Part shown: positions 34,157-42,176 of the stretch, one piece after another
Numbering within the stretch: position 1 is the stretch's first letter
Layout: the number at the start of each line of letters is the position of its first letter
Assembly: GCA_964497615.1 (NCBI GenBank)
Contig: CAZCEC010000027.1
Coordinates: forward strand, 14,133-78,132
Length of the DNA: 64,000 nt
Direction: 5' to 3'
From: CAZCEC01 sp964497615
GTDB lineage: Bacteria > Chloroflexota > Anaerolineae > Anaerolineales > UBA6663
Notes under the pieces: model-generated
What the model was told of the DNA's origin: nothing
Database searches by the model: none
What the model saw: the letters and a program-made list of their open reading frames with translations, nothing else
Made by a program: the position numbers and the translations under genes

Positions 34157-34812
34157 TTCACCGGGTGGGCCACCACCACCAGGCGGTGGGTGTTGGTGAA
34201 GTACGGCCAGCAGGTCACGAGCGTCAGGCGCTCATCGGCGGAGGGGGCGATCCAAGCGGCGTTGGCCAGCCGGTCGGCCAGGGCCGAGTTTTCTTCGGGC
34301 AGGGTGACGACTTCGGAGGCGGTGTAGCGCCGCTCGCCGAGGGCGGTGTAGAGCACGATCTCATCCCCCACACTTAGGCGATCCAGGTTCCGGAACACTT
34401 CGCCAAACTCATTGTTGTGCCCAATCAGAACGGTATTGCCCGGTGACCCGACCGGAGCGGAGAGCGTATCCCAGCCGGCGGCGAAGGCGTTGGGCACGTC
34501 GAGCTGCGCCACGCGCTGGCCGCCCAGGGTGACCTCGCGGGGCGCAACGGCGACGACGGGGGCGCGCAAGTCCAGAGCCGGGATCCACAGGTCCAAGGGC
34601 TGAGCGGTCTCGACGGCGGGAGCGTCCGCCGGCTCCAGGGCGGGATCGGTGATTGGGTCGGAGGGCACGGATTCGACGCGAAGCTGGCTGAGCGGCGACT
34701 GGGCGCTGACGGGCGGCGCGAGCAGGCTGGTGCCCAGGATCACGAGGCCGGCCAGCGCGCCCAACGTGAGCACACAGCCAAACCACTGGAGCATCGGGGC
34801 CAGGCGGCGCAT
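34153..34812 (-). CDS. Sortase
   Basis: A 219-residue membrane-anchored transpeptidase: an N-terminal helix (LQWFGCVLTLGALAGLVILG), a Pro/Ala-rich linker, then the sortase beta-barrel. Catalytic His is in VLIGHNNEFG, catalytic Cys in LTLVTCWPY near residue 205, and the Arg in NTHRLVV. It cuts LPxTG-like signals and joins the protein to another surface component. The substrate is almost certainly the LPQTG protein encoded 29 nt upstream. ATG 34812 is used; an in-frame TTG at 34821 is possible. Confidence 0.9.
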   Translation of the reverse strand: MRRLAPMLQWFGCVLTLGALAGLVILGTSLLAPPVSAQSPLSQLRVESVPSDPITDPALEPADAPAVETAQPLDLWIPALDLRAPVVAVAPREVTLGGQRVAQLDVPNAFAAGWDTLSAPVGSPGNTVLIGHNNEFGEVFRNLDRLSVGDEIVLYTALGERRYTASEVVTLPEENSALADRLANAAWIAPSADERLTLVTCWPYFTNTHRLVVVAHPVN

Positions 34813-34841
34813 GGCGGTCAAGGCGGTGGTCTACGCGGGCC

Positions 34842-35402
34842 CTAACGCCGGGCGGCCCAGCGCCCAAAGCCGGCCAGCAGCAAACCGGCGGCCAGCAGGC
34901 CGGCGAGCCCGAGGGCGATGGCGGCCGAGGGTGCGAGGGGCGCGCCGGTCTGGGGCAAGACGGGCGGGGCGGTGGCGGTGGGTGTGGGGGCCTGGCCGTC
35001 GGGCGCGGGCGCGGCGGCCGTCATGGAGAGCAACGCAAACTCCAGGTTGGCATCCAGGGTGGCTTCCGGCGAGATGGTGACCTCGCGGGTGGCGTCATTG
35101 GCGGGGGCAAAACCCTCCGGCACCATGAGGGCCACCTGCCAGCCGCCGGTGGGCACATCCACGCGAAAGGCGCCATCCGCGCCGGTGAGGAGGGACCAGC
35201 CGGTCTGCCCATTGGCGACGATGATCTCCGCGCCGACGTAGGCCGGCTCGCCGGGGTCGCGCACCAGGTTGGCGTTCATGTCCACATACACCGTGCCGTG
35301 GATGACGCCATTATCCTGGGCGTTGGCCGGGAGGGCCGAGAGCAACGGCACCAGCGTCACGAGGACGGCCACGAGTCTCAGCTTGGGGACGGGTCGCTTC
35401 AT
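34842..35402 (-). CDS. LPXTG-anchored surface protein with SdrD-B-like domain
   Basis: The 186-residue product has a signal peptide ending LPANAQ, one Cna/SdrD-type beta domain (GTVYVDMNANLVRDPGEPAY), a Pro/Thr linker, and a sorting signal at the C-terminus: LPQTG followed by a hydrophobic helix and the Arg-rich tail GRWAARR. This is the complete architecture of a sortase substrate. The sortase gene follows immediately. GGAGG lies 5 nt before the ATG. It may be a surface subunit or pilus-like component. Confidence 0.88.
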   Translation of the reverse strand: MKRPVPKLRLVAVLVTLVPLLSALPANAQDNGVIHGTVYVDMNANLVRDPGEPAYVGAEIIVANGQTGWSLLTGADGAFRVDVPTGGWQVALMVPEGFAPANDATREVTISPEATLDANLEFALLSMTAAAPAPDGQAPTPTATAPPVLPQTGAPLAPSAAIALGLAGLLAAGLLLAGFGRWAARR

Positions 35403-35417
35403 ACTCACCTCCGGTTC

Positions 35418-36914
35418 TCATTCGGCCAGCGAGTCGAACGCGGGCTTTAGCTGCGGGTATAAGGCCTGGTAGCGGGCATACTGCGCCGCATAGGGGCCGG
35501 TTTGGGCGGGATTGGGGGCGGTGGCGGGCGTGGTGGTGACGGCGGCGGCGCAGGCGGCGGGCACATCGGCCCAGACGCCCGCGCCCACCCCGGCCAGCAG
35601 GGCCGCGCCATAGGCGGCGCCCTCGGTGGTGTTGACGGTGGCCAGCGGGGCGTTGAGGACGCTGGCAAGGATCTGCCGCCAGAGGGCGCTGTTGGCGCCG
35701 CCGCCGGAGACGCGCACCTGCTCAAACTCGCGAATGCCGGCCTGCTGGAGCAGCTCAAAGCCGTCGCGCAGGCCGAAGGCCACACCCTCCAGCACGGCGC
35801 GGGTGAGGTGGCCGCGCTTGTGGCGGACGGTGAGGCCCACCCAGGCGCCGCGCGCGTTGGGGTCGGGGTAGGGCATGCGCTCGCCGGTGAGATAGGGCAG
35901 GAAGAGCAGTCCCTCGCTGCCAGGCGGGACAGGCGCAGCTTCAGCGGTGAGGTCGTCGAAACTGGATTGGGGGGCCAGCGCGTCGCGATACCACTGCAAA
36001 CTGCCAGCGGCGGAGAGCATGACGCCCATCAAATGCCACATGCCAGGGACGGCGTGGCAGAAGGCGTGCAGGCGGCCCTGCGGCGCGATGCGGTAGGCGT
36101 CGGAGGCGGCAAAGATGACGCCGGAGGTGCCGAGGGTGACGGAGACCAGGCCCTCGCGCACGAGACCGCTGCCCACCGCGCCGGCCGCCTGATCGCCCGC
36201 ACCGCCGACGATGGGCGTACCGGCCAGGAGGCTAGTGGCGGCGGCGCCTTCGGCGCTGACGCGCGCGCAGACGACGGGCGACTCGACCAGGTCCGGGAGC
36301 CAGGCGGCGGGCAAACCCGTCGCGGCCACCATCTCCGGCGACCATTGGCGCGCGCCGACGTTGAGCAGGGCCATGCCGGAAGCATCGGAGACGTCGCAGA
36401 CGAAAGCGCCGCTGAGGCGGTAGCGGGCATAGTCCTTGGGGAGCAGAACCTTGGCGGTGCGGCGGAAGTTGTCGGGCTCGTTCTGCTGGGTCCAGAGGAT
36501 CTTGGGGGCGGTGAAGCCGGTGAGGACCGGATTGCCGGTGAGCGTGAGCACGGCCTGCTCGCCGCCCGCGCGGCGGGTAATCTCGGCGCATTGGGCGGCG
36601 GTGCGCTGGTCGTTCCACAGAATGCAGGGGCGGATGACCTCACCGGAAGCGTCGAGCAAGGTCATGCCGTGCATTTGGCCGGTGAAGCCGACGGCGGCGA
36701 CATCGGCGCCGGTGAGGCCGGATTGGGCCAGCACGGCGCGGATGCTCTTGACCGTGCCCTCCCAGAACAAATGCGGGTGCTGTTCGGTCCAGCCGGGGCG
36801 GGGAGTTTCGAAGGGGTAATGGTCGGCGGCGACGGCCACGACAGCGCCGTGCTCGTCAATGAGCAGGGCTTTGGTGGCGGTGGTGGAGACGTCGACGCCC
36901 AGCAGATAGGCCAT
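35418..36914 (-). CDS. xylB: Xylulokinase
   Basis: A 498-residue FGGY-family kinase that phosphorylates D-xylulose to xylulose 5-phosphate with ATP. It opens YLLGVDVSTTATKALLIDEH (phosphate-1 motif), contains GFTGQMHGMTLLD with the MHG substrate signature of xylulokinases, and FEQVRVSGGGANSALWRQIL near residue 400 (adenosine motif). The length is normal. Its ATG overlaps the xylose isomerase stop as TGATG, so the two are coupled. No xylose transporter or XylR gene is adjacent. Confidence 0.95.
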   Translation of the reverse strand: MAYLLGVDVSTTATKALLIDEHGAVVAVAADHYPFETPRPGWTEQHPHLFWEGTVKSIRAVLAQSGLTGADVAAVGFTGQMHGMTLLDASGEVIRPCILWNDQRTAAQCAEITRRAGGEQAVLTLTGNPVLTGFTAPKILWTQQNEPDNFRRTAKVLLPKDYARYRLSGAFVCDVSDASGMALLNVGARQWSPEMVAATGLPAAWLPDLVESPVVCARVSAEGAAATSLLAGTPIVGGAGDQAAGAVGSGLVREGLVSVTLGTSGVIFAASDAYRIAPQGRLHAFCHAVPGMWHLMGVMLSAAGSLQWYRDALAPQSSFDDLTAEAAPVPPGSEGLLFLPYLTGERMPYPDPNARGAWVGLTVRHKRGHLTRAVLEGVAFGLRDGFELLQQAGIREFEQVRVSGGGANSALWRQILASVLNAPLATVNTTEGAAYGAALLAGVGAGVWADVPAACAAAVTTTPATAPNPAQTGPYAAQYARYQALYPQLKPAFDSLAE

Positions 36915-38080
36915 CAGCGGACGCCCAGGAGGACTTCCACAGTGAGCTGGTCGAGGCGCTCGTAAGGCAGGCCGCGCCGGCCGAGGGCCTCGCGGTCGAA
37001 GGCCATGCCCTTGAGCGAAGCGGCCCGGTCGGGGGAGTAGCTCGCGGCGTAACTGCCGAGGGCGAGGTCGCCAGCGTTGGCTTCGGCCACGAGGGACTGA
37101 ATCTCAGGGTCGGCGTTCCAGCGGGCGGCCTTTTCCTTGAGGATGAGGTAGGTGCGCATGTTGCCGCGCGCGAAAGCTTTGACGCCGTCGTAATCCTCGG
37201 TGCGGTAGGCGTGGGCGTCGAAGTGGCGCGAGCCCGTGTAGCCGACGTCTTCGAGGAACTTGACCAGGAAGAAGGCCTGCTTGAGGTTGTGGGAGCCAAA
37301 GCGGAAGTCCTGATCGTAGCGGGCGAAGTTCTGGTCGTTGAGGTCGATGTGGAACAGTTTGCCGGCATCCCAGGCCTGGGCGACATTGTGGAGGAAGTTC
37401 AGGCCGGCCATCTGCTCGTGGGCGACCTCGGGGTTGACGCCAACCATTTCGGGGTGATCGAGGGTGTTGATGAAGGCGAGCATGTGGCCGGTGGTGGCCA
37501 GGTAGATGTCGCCGCGCGGCTCGTTGGGCTTGGCCTCCAGCGCGAATTTCAGGTCGTACTTCTGGTCCTGGACGTAGCGGCAGAGGAAGTTGAGGGCGTC
37601 GCGGAAGCGCCGGCCGGCGTCGAGGGGGTTTTTGGCGGCGTCGGTGTCGGTGCCTTCGCGGCCGCCCCAGAAGACGTAGACCTTGGCGCCTAACTCAACG
37701 CCCAGGTCAATGGCGTGCAGGGTCTTGTGGAGGGCGTAGGCGCGGATCTGGGGGTCGTTGGCGGTGAAGGCGCCGTCCTTGAAGGCGGGATCGCTGAACA
37801 GGTTGGTGGTGGCCATGGGCACGACGAGGCCGGTTTCTGACAGGGCGCGCTTGAAGTCGCGGACAATCTGGTCGCGCTCGGCGGGGGTGGCGTCGATGGG
37901 GACAAGGTCGTTGTCATGAAAGTTGACGCCATAGGCGCCGGTTTCGGCCAGGAGGTGGACGAGTTCGACGGGCGTCTTGACGGCGCGGACGGGGTGGCCG
38001 AAGGGGTCGCGGCCGGGGTTGCCAACGGTCCACAGGCCAAAGGTGAAGCGATGTTCGGGTTGCGGGGCGTAGTCAGACAT
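36914..38080 (-). CDS. xylA: Xylose isomerase (class I)
   Basis: A 388-residue TIM-barrel enzyme that converts D-xylose to D-xylulose, with two divalent metals. Visible active-site parts are GVNFHDNDLVP with the catalytic His near residue 54, VFWGGREG, FALEAKPNEPRGD with a metal Glu, GVNPEVAHEQMAGLNF with Glu and His ligands, and LFHIDLNDQNFARYDQD. The short length is that of the actinobacterial-type class I enzymes. ATG 38080 is used; AAAGGA is 9 nt upstream. A -10-like TATACT lies at 38155-38160. It forms an operon with xylB. Confidence 0.96.
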   Translation of the reverse strand: MSDYAPQPEHRFTFGLWTVGNPGRDPFGHPVRAVKTPVELVHLLAETGAYGVNFHDNDLVPIDATPAERDQIVRDFKRALSETGLVVPMATTNLFSDPAFKDGAFTANDPQIRAYALHKTLHAIDLGVELGAKVYVFWGGREGTDTDAAKNPLDAGRRFRDALNFLCRYVQDQKYDLKFALEAKPNEPRGDIYLATTGHMLAFINTLDHPEMVGVNPEVAHEQMAGLNFLHNVAQAWDAGKLFHIDLNDQNFARYDQDFRFGSHNLKQAFFLVKFLEDVGYTGSRHFDAHAYRTEDYDGVKAFARGNMRTYLILKEKAARWNADPEIQSLVAEANAGDLALGSYAASYSPDRAASLKGMAFDREALGRRGLPYERLDQLTVEVLLGVR

Positions 38081-38154
38081 ACAGCGCGGTCCTTTCAGGC
38101 TGAGCGCGGGCACGGTGGAGGCCGGCCGCGCGAGATGAGCTGGCAGTCAGCCTT

Positions 38155-38160
38155 AGTATA
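38155..38160 (-). promoter_or_regulatory. -10-like box (TATACT) upstream of xylA
   Basis: TATACT lies 75 nt before the xylA start on the minus strand. No convincing -35 box is present at 16-18 nt, so activation by a regulator is possible. Confidence 0.35.
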
Positions 38161-38409
38161 CCCAGGATTGAGAAGGGGACGGTTGTCGGCTATCGGGCCT
38201 GGAACCTGGCCACAGCGGCGCGCTGGGGCGGCGGTCCAATCGGCGCTGGGCGAAGGGAGTGGCGGACCGAACCGGCGGTGCGATGGCGGTCGGGAGTTGC
38301 TGTGTGGAGTTGTCTGGTTGCATAGCGGCCGGCAACTGCGCCCGCAGGGCAGTGCCATGGGCGGCCATGGGGTGGACGGACTTCAATGGGGGGCGGGCGA
38401 AATGAGTTG
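38161..38409. other. Non-coding upstream region of xylA
   Basis: No gene is supported here. The stretch has chromosome-like high GC content and ends at the tRNA-Cys-like sequence. Confidence 0.5.
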
Positions 38410-38478
38410 AGGCGCCGGGCGGATTTGAACCGCCGAATGAGGGTTTTGCAGGTCGTAATACAGGTGTTCTACGGCCCC
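38410..38478 (-). pseudogene. Degenerate tRNA-Cys(GCA)-like sequence, probable island attachment remnant
   Basis: Read on the minus strand, the 3' half is a good tRNA-Cys: anticodon loop CTGCAAA with GCA, then a perfect T arm (GGCGG-TTCAAAT-CCGCC) and the acceptor end CGGCGCC. The 5' half is degenerate: the acceptor strand GGGGCCG pairs at six of seven positions, but there is no D-loop GG and the anticodon stem does not pair. The total length, 69 nt, is about two short. This fits either a decayed tRNA or the displaced 3' part of a tRNA after an element integrated. The island sequence lies on the 5' (right) side, as expected for integration into a tRNA gene. Confidence 0.45.
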
Positions 38479-39151
38479 TCATTCACTTTTGGCCGAATTC
38501 CGACTAAGGGTCTTAGGTTTACGGTCAGTGTTTTCTCGTTGAGAACCTCATCCGCGTTTGGTGGCGCCAGTCAATAGACGTAAACGGTGTGATGCGTGTG
38601 AAACTGCATCTGGAATAATGATATTACGATTTGGACCTGCTCGGCAAGCGATGAGGCATGTCGCCATTTTGCTTGGCGCCAAAAGTTGGGTTGTCCAGTT
38701 GGCCCTTTGACTTATTACCTTATGTGCCTCAGGGCCACGCTCAGTTCTGAACAATATTGGCTCCCATCGGAAGTGTTGGCTGCCGTGGCAACCAAGGTAG
38801 TTCGGCTAGTGGCGGCTAGATCAATGTCACTACAGGATCATGGTTCGCCTCGCCTTCGAGGAGTACGCGGATGCAAGATATCTTGGCTCAATACCTGATG
38901 GCCATTAAGACCCATCGCAGAGCGTTCACAGGGCTGCTAGCCAACTCGGCCCATAGAGATGATAGGAGCTCAGGACGGTCAGACGGTCTGGAAAAGTGAT
39001 ATGTTGCGGTCGATACTCGCAGCGCTAGCGCGACGCCGCATTAACTTCACTGTCTGATGAACAAGGCCACCTGGCCGGGCGAGGCGCAAAACGCTGATGC
39101 GCCTGCGCAGACGTCACCGCACGGAGGAACTTGAAGAAGGATCCCGCCCGG
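38479..39151. other. Gene-poor, lower-GC region at the start of the island
   Basis: Base composition falls clearly compared with the xyl region. Apart from a possible recombinase scrap (38840-38908), no coding sequence with family resemblance was found; the short frames here lack support. Confidence 0.5.
38840..38908 (+). pseudogene. Possible serine-recombinase fragment
   Basis: Twenty-two codons read VRLAFEEYADARYLGSI, close to the segment VRxxFExYAxGxYS that follows the catalytic domain in large serine recombinases. The frame stops at 38906 and nothing upstream extends the similarity. If real, it is a relic of the integrase that brought the island, next to the tRNA-like site. The match is short, so this remains tentative. 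Confidence 0.3.
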
Positions 39152-39889
39152 TCAATCAGCTATTTCCAGCCGATCGATCACCAGCGATTGGAAAAGCTGC
39201 GCCTGCTGGAGACATCCCCTTTGGCTCGGCTCCAACTCATTCGACATCACGTAAACGGAAGACAGCAGGTTCTTGACGCGGACGCTAATGCCGCAGACCG
39301 ACTTCTCGAAGAGTGGTCCCTGCATGGTTCCGTAGATGCCCAGGGATTCATCAACATCCGGCACCCTGACATCGACATTGCCGATCTTTGACTTGACTTG
39401 TTCCCCCTCGAAACGAAACGCGGCCAGGAACTCAGCGCCATGATCGGCCAGGCGTATGAACATCTCCTCCCCATGTGCCTCCGTGTCCGGCACGAACACT
39501 TGAAATACAACCAGGACCGGCTCTCCGAAGTTGGTCATGTTGTTTGGGTTTAGGAAGGTCGCCATATAGCCATCGCCACCGTCCATTGGCCCAGAGTTGC
39601 TGGTCTGCAGCATGAAACCAAAGGGCATGTCGGCTTCGGTTGGCACGAATTTCTTGCCGTTCGACGTATAAAGCACTGGTGTGGGTGACGGCATCGGCGT
39701 GTCGGTCGGCGCTGGCGTGTTAGTTGGTGGCGGCGTGGCAGTTGGTCGAGCCGCCTCAGTGGCTGTGGCCGCCGCTGCCAAGGACACCTGTGTCCCGGCG
39801 ACCGCTGTGGCTAGTACGGCCTCGGACGGGCCACACGCAGCGAGACCGAAGGTAAAGCTAATCATCGCGAACAGGTAGATCCATTTCAT
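39152..39889 (-). CDS. Hypothetical lipoprotein with Thr/Pro linker
   Basis: The 245-residue product has a lipoprotein signal (lipobox FGLAAC), a spacer ending in a run of TPPPTNTPAPTDTP type, and a globular C-terminal domain of about 170 residues with two cysteines. AAGGGG lies 8 nt before the ATG at 39889. It is oriented with the two following minus-strand genes and, like them, uses an AT-richer codon mix than the chromosome to the left. No known domain was recognised. Confidence 0.72.
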   Translation of the reverse strand: MKWIYLFAMISFTFGLAACGPSEAVLATAVAGTQVSLAAAATATEAARPTATPPPTNTPAPTDTPMPSPTPVLYTSNGKKFVPTEADMPFGFMLQTSNSGPMDGGDGYMATFLNPNNMTNFGEPVLVVFQVFVPDTEAHGEEMFIRLADHGAEFLAAFRFEGEQVKSKIGNVDVRVPDVDESLGIYGTMQGPLFEKSVCGISVRVKNLLSSVYVMSNELEPSQRGCLQQAQLFQSLVIDRLEIAD

Positions 39890-40032
39890 TCGTGGTGCCC
39901 CTTTATGACACAAATGTGCGGCCGGATAGTGTACGCTTGCTGGCCAGTCGCGGACCAGCACAGCCCAGTGTGAGGTGTGCCGCCTCTTACCATGACCATG
40001 CGATTGCCTAGAGCTCATGGCACGATTTCAGG

Positions 40033-40797
40033 TTACCGATCAAAGCCAGCCCCCCGCACTGTCTTGCCGATGCTGTCAAGATATGCCTCTCGCAGGTAGA
40101 TATAGTCGCCCCAATACAGCCCGTGCACACTCACGTAGTAGTTTGCACCCCCATAGTCGCCCATCATTAACGACAGCAGGCGCAGACTGTCATTGAGCGT
40201 GACCATGCGGAAGGCGTTGTGCATGGCCTGGGCTGCGCGGGGAACGGGCAACGCCTCCAACCGGTCATTCAACGTCTCCATCAGATCAATGTGCTTGGCC
40301 AAACCGATCTCGTCCGATAAGGCCTGCTGCAAGATGTGCTCATACTCGTTAGCGTAAAGTACAAAGCACGCCAGATAGTCTGCGGACGAAGTCGTGGCCT
40401 CACACTCTGCGAGTCTGGCAGCCATGGCCGCGGTCGCTGTCTGGGCGGCCATTTTGGCCTGAACGGTTGCTGTCTGAGCCGCTGCTTTGGCCTCCGCGGT
40501 TTGCGTTGGTGGCAGGGCCGTGTTGGTAGGCGTGTGCGAGGGCGTCCACGTGGCGGTAGGGGTGCGCGTGCGAGTTGCTGTCGACGTGGGCGTTGGCGTT
40601 GGTGTGGCCGTGTAGGTAGCGGTCGCCGTGGAGGTAGCGGTGGCGGTGCGCGAAGGGGTGCTCGTCGCGGTCGAAGTCACGGTGCTGGTGGCGGTCACTG
40701 CACCAAGGCGAAGCGTACCAGGACTACATGCTGTAGAAACCAGTGCTATCAGGATAATCAGCAGGGGGTTGGACCGGAGGCCGTTCATCGTTTTCAT
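40033..40797 (-). CDS. Hypothetical lipoprotein with long TATPTP repeat linker
   Basis: A 254-residue product with a lipobox (LVSTAC), about 80 residues of Thr/Ala/Pro/Ser repeats, an Ala/Gln-rich stretch that may form a coiled coil (QTAEAKAAAQTATVQAKMAA), and a C-terminal helical domain ending GAGFDR. The linker would hold the domain away from the membrane. It sits between two other island genes on the same strand. Function unknown. Confidence 0.7.
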   Translation of the reverse strand: MKTMNGLRSNPLLIILIALVSTACSPGTLRLGAVTATSTVTSTATSTPSRTATATSTATATYTATPTPTPTSTATRTRTPTATWTPSHTPTNTALPPTQTAEAKAAAQTATVQAKMAAQTATAAMAARLAECEATTSSADYLACFVLYANEYEHILQQALSDEIGLAKHIDLMETLNDRLEALPVPRAAQAMHNAFRMVTLNDSLRLLSLMMGDYGGANYYVSVHGLYWGDYIYLREAYLDSIGKTVRGAGFDR

Positions 40798-40809
40798 CCG
40801 TGGTGAGGC

Positions 40810-41534
40810 TTACCGGCTGTCGCTGGCGGGGCCGTTCTCAAGCTGGCTCAGCCGGTCACTCAACGCGGCGTTTTCGCCTACCAACCGATCAATGGTAGTT
40901 TGCTGTGATTGCAGCGCATCCACCAGCACGGCCGTCAGGCCGCCATAATCGATAACTTTGAAGCCGGCCGCGTTGGTTGAGACCAGTGCCGGGTAGAGCG
41001 CTTCGACCTCTTGGGCAATCAGGCCCAGGCGCTGACCCTCGGGCAGTCCGAGCGCCGGGTAAGTGTCTCGGTCCCATTCAAAGCTCACTGGCCGTAGCTC
41101 AATAAGCGTCTGCTGTGATAGGCGGCAACTTCACGCTTTAGTCTCAAATCTGAATAGTGGCTGTGGGCGTAATTGTCGGCGTTGCGAGCCAACATGCCGA
41201 CGGTGTACAGCTCAGAGGCCAGGCTGGTGACGTCCGTTTCAAGCCCTGAAACACGGAGACCGACTGTAGCCAACTCGGCCTCCAGCTCGCCAACGCGCTG
41301 GTCCAGCGTATAGACGAAGTAAGTTAGGATGCCCAACAGCACCAGCAGGCTGAGCGTTGAAACGACACCGCCAACCCGTGCCGCGCGAAGCGCACGCCGA
41401 AGGTCCCCGGCCTCCCGGGTGATGACCGAATCAGTCATAGCAGCTGCCCTGGTTGAATCGGTCGCGAAACGGTGACCGCAATCACACTGCAACGCTGATT
41501 CATCATTGATCAAACCGCATTTCGGACATTTCAT
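40810..41534 (-). pseudogene. Zinc-ribbon / TM / S74 intramolecular chaperone protein, frameshifted
   Basis: Two frames make one gene. Frame 1 (41534-41085) encodes a zinc ribbon (MKCPKCG ... CDCGH), a transmembrane helix (GGVVSTLSLLVLLGILTYFV), a coiled coil and HYSDLRLKREVAA, the start of a peptidase S74 intramolecular chaperone domain; the Ser and Lys are five residues apart as in the self-cleaving dyad of phage tailspike chaperones. Frame 2 continues SQQTLIELRPVSFEWDRD and RLGLIAQEVEALYP to 40810. One base is missing near 41118. If repaired, the protein would be about 240 residues: a membrane protein that could trimerise and cut itself. It may be truly broken or an assembly error. Confidence 0.72.
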
Positions 41535-41594
41535 GATTGGCCCCTATTTCCTCCAAAGTTGGATAGAACGGATGAATATTGGCGAATTAAGCCA

Positions 41595-41626
41595 CCGAGC
41601 CATTCGCGTTGATGCGAATGGCTCGG
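41595..41626. terminator. Perfect 13-bp hairpin, terminator-like
   Basis: Arms CCGAGCCATTCGC (41595-41607) and GCGAATGGCTCGG (41614-41626) enclose the loop GTTGAT. It is followed on the plus strand by only a weak T-rich stretch (CTTGTTAAT). It lies upstream of the S74 gene and immediately before an ATPase fragment; it could be a terminator of a lost gene or the end of a mobile element. Confidence 0.5.
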
Positions 41627-41627
41627 C

Positions 41628-41975
41628 TTGTTAATGGCAGTGCTGGCGCTGCGCCCGACAGCGCCTCGGCAGAAGCCCTACATTCGTTATTGGTATGACT
41701 GGAAGCTGTTCATATTATCGGCGTATTGCGACTTAGCGCAAGTCGCCCTTCACTCCACGCGGGCGCCCGCCGGCCTTTGCCTTCTCGACGAGCCGGTGGC
41801 TAGCTTCGACCGCGTGCGGCGCGAGGCGTTTGTGGAACTCGTGCGCTCGGGGTTGATCGGCCAGCGCTTCGACCAGGTCTTTATCAGCGAGCCGGAGGGG
41901 ATCTTCCCCGAGAACCCCTTCTCCCATTACCTGCGCATGGAAGCGGGTCGCATCACCGAGCGGGCCCTGGGGTAG
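41628..41975 (+). pseudogene. C-terminal fragment of an ABC/SMC-like ATPase
   Basis: The frame contains LLDEPVASFDRVRREAFVEL, a Walker B plus D-loop, followed by QVFISEPEGIFPENPF, as in the last part of SbcC/SMC-like or ABC ATPases. There is no Walker A, no signature motif and no plausible start near the similarity, and the first ~25 codons look unrelated. It is a remnant of a larger gene lost during island rearrangement. The stretch 41976-42176 after it has no gene. Confidence 0.55.
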
Positions 41976-42176
41976 GGGGCTCGTGCCTCCTAGCTGTCAG
42001 CCCACCGCAATTGCCCGATTCTCCAATTCGGCATAAACTGTCTCCGGCGCTCCGCTGGCCCCATCCACATCCGCATACGGCTATGCCGCTCCAGGGGGAA
42101 CGTGCCTCGCAATGCCGCCTCCTGCTGCCGACAGCCTGTGCCGGCCAGCGTGTCCACCTAATTCGATACGATCACG

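Noticed and set aside
38410..38478. Functional tRNA gene
   Set aside because: The D arm lacks the conserved GG and the anticodon stem does not pair, so only the 3' half is tRNA-like.
38871..38999. 42-codon frame with GAGGAG seven bases before the ATG
   Set aside because: The purine run is explained by the Glu-Glu codons of the recombinase-like frame, and the peptide has no recognisable feature.
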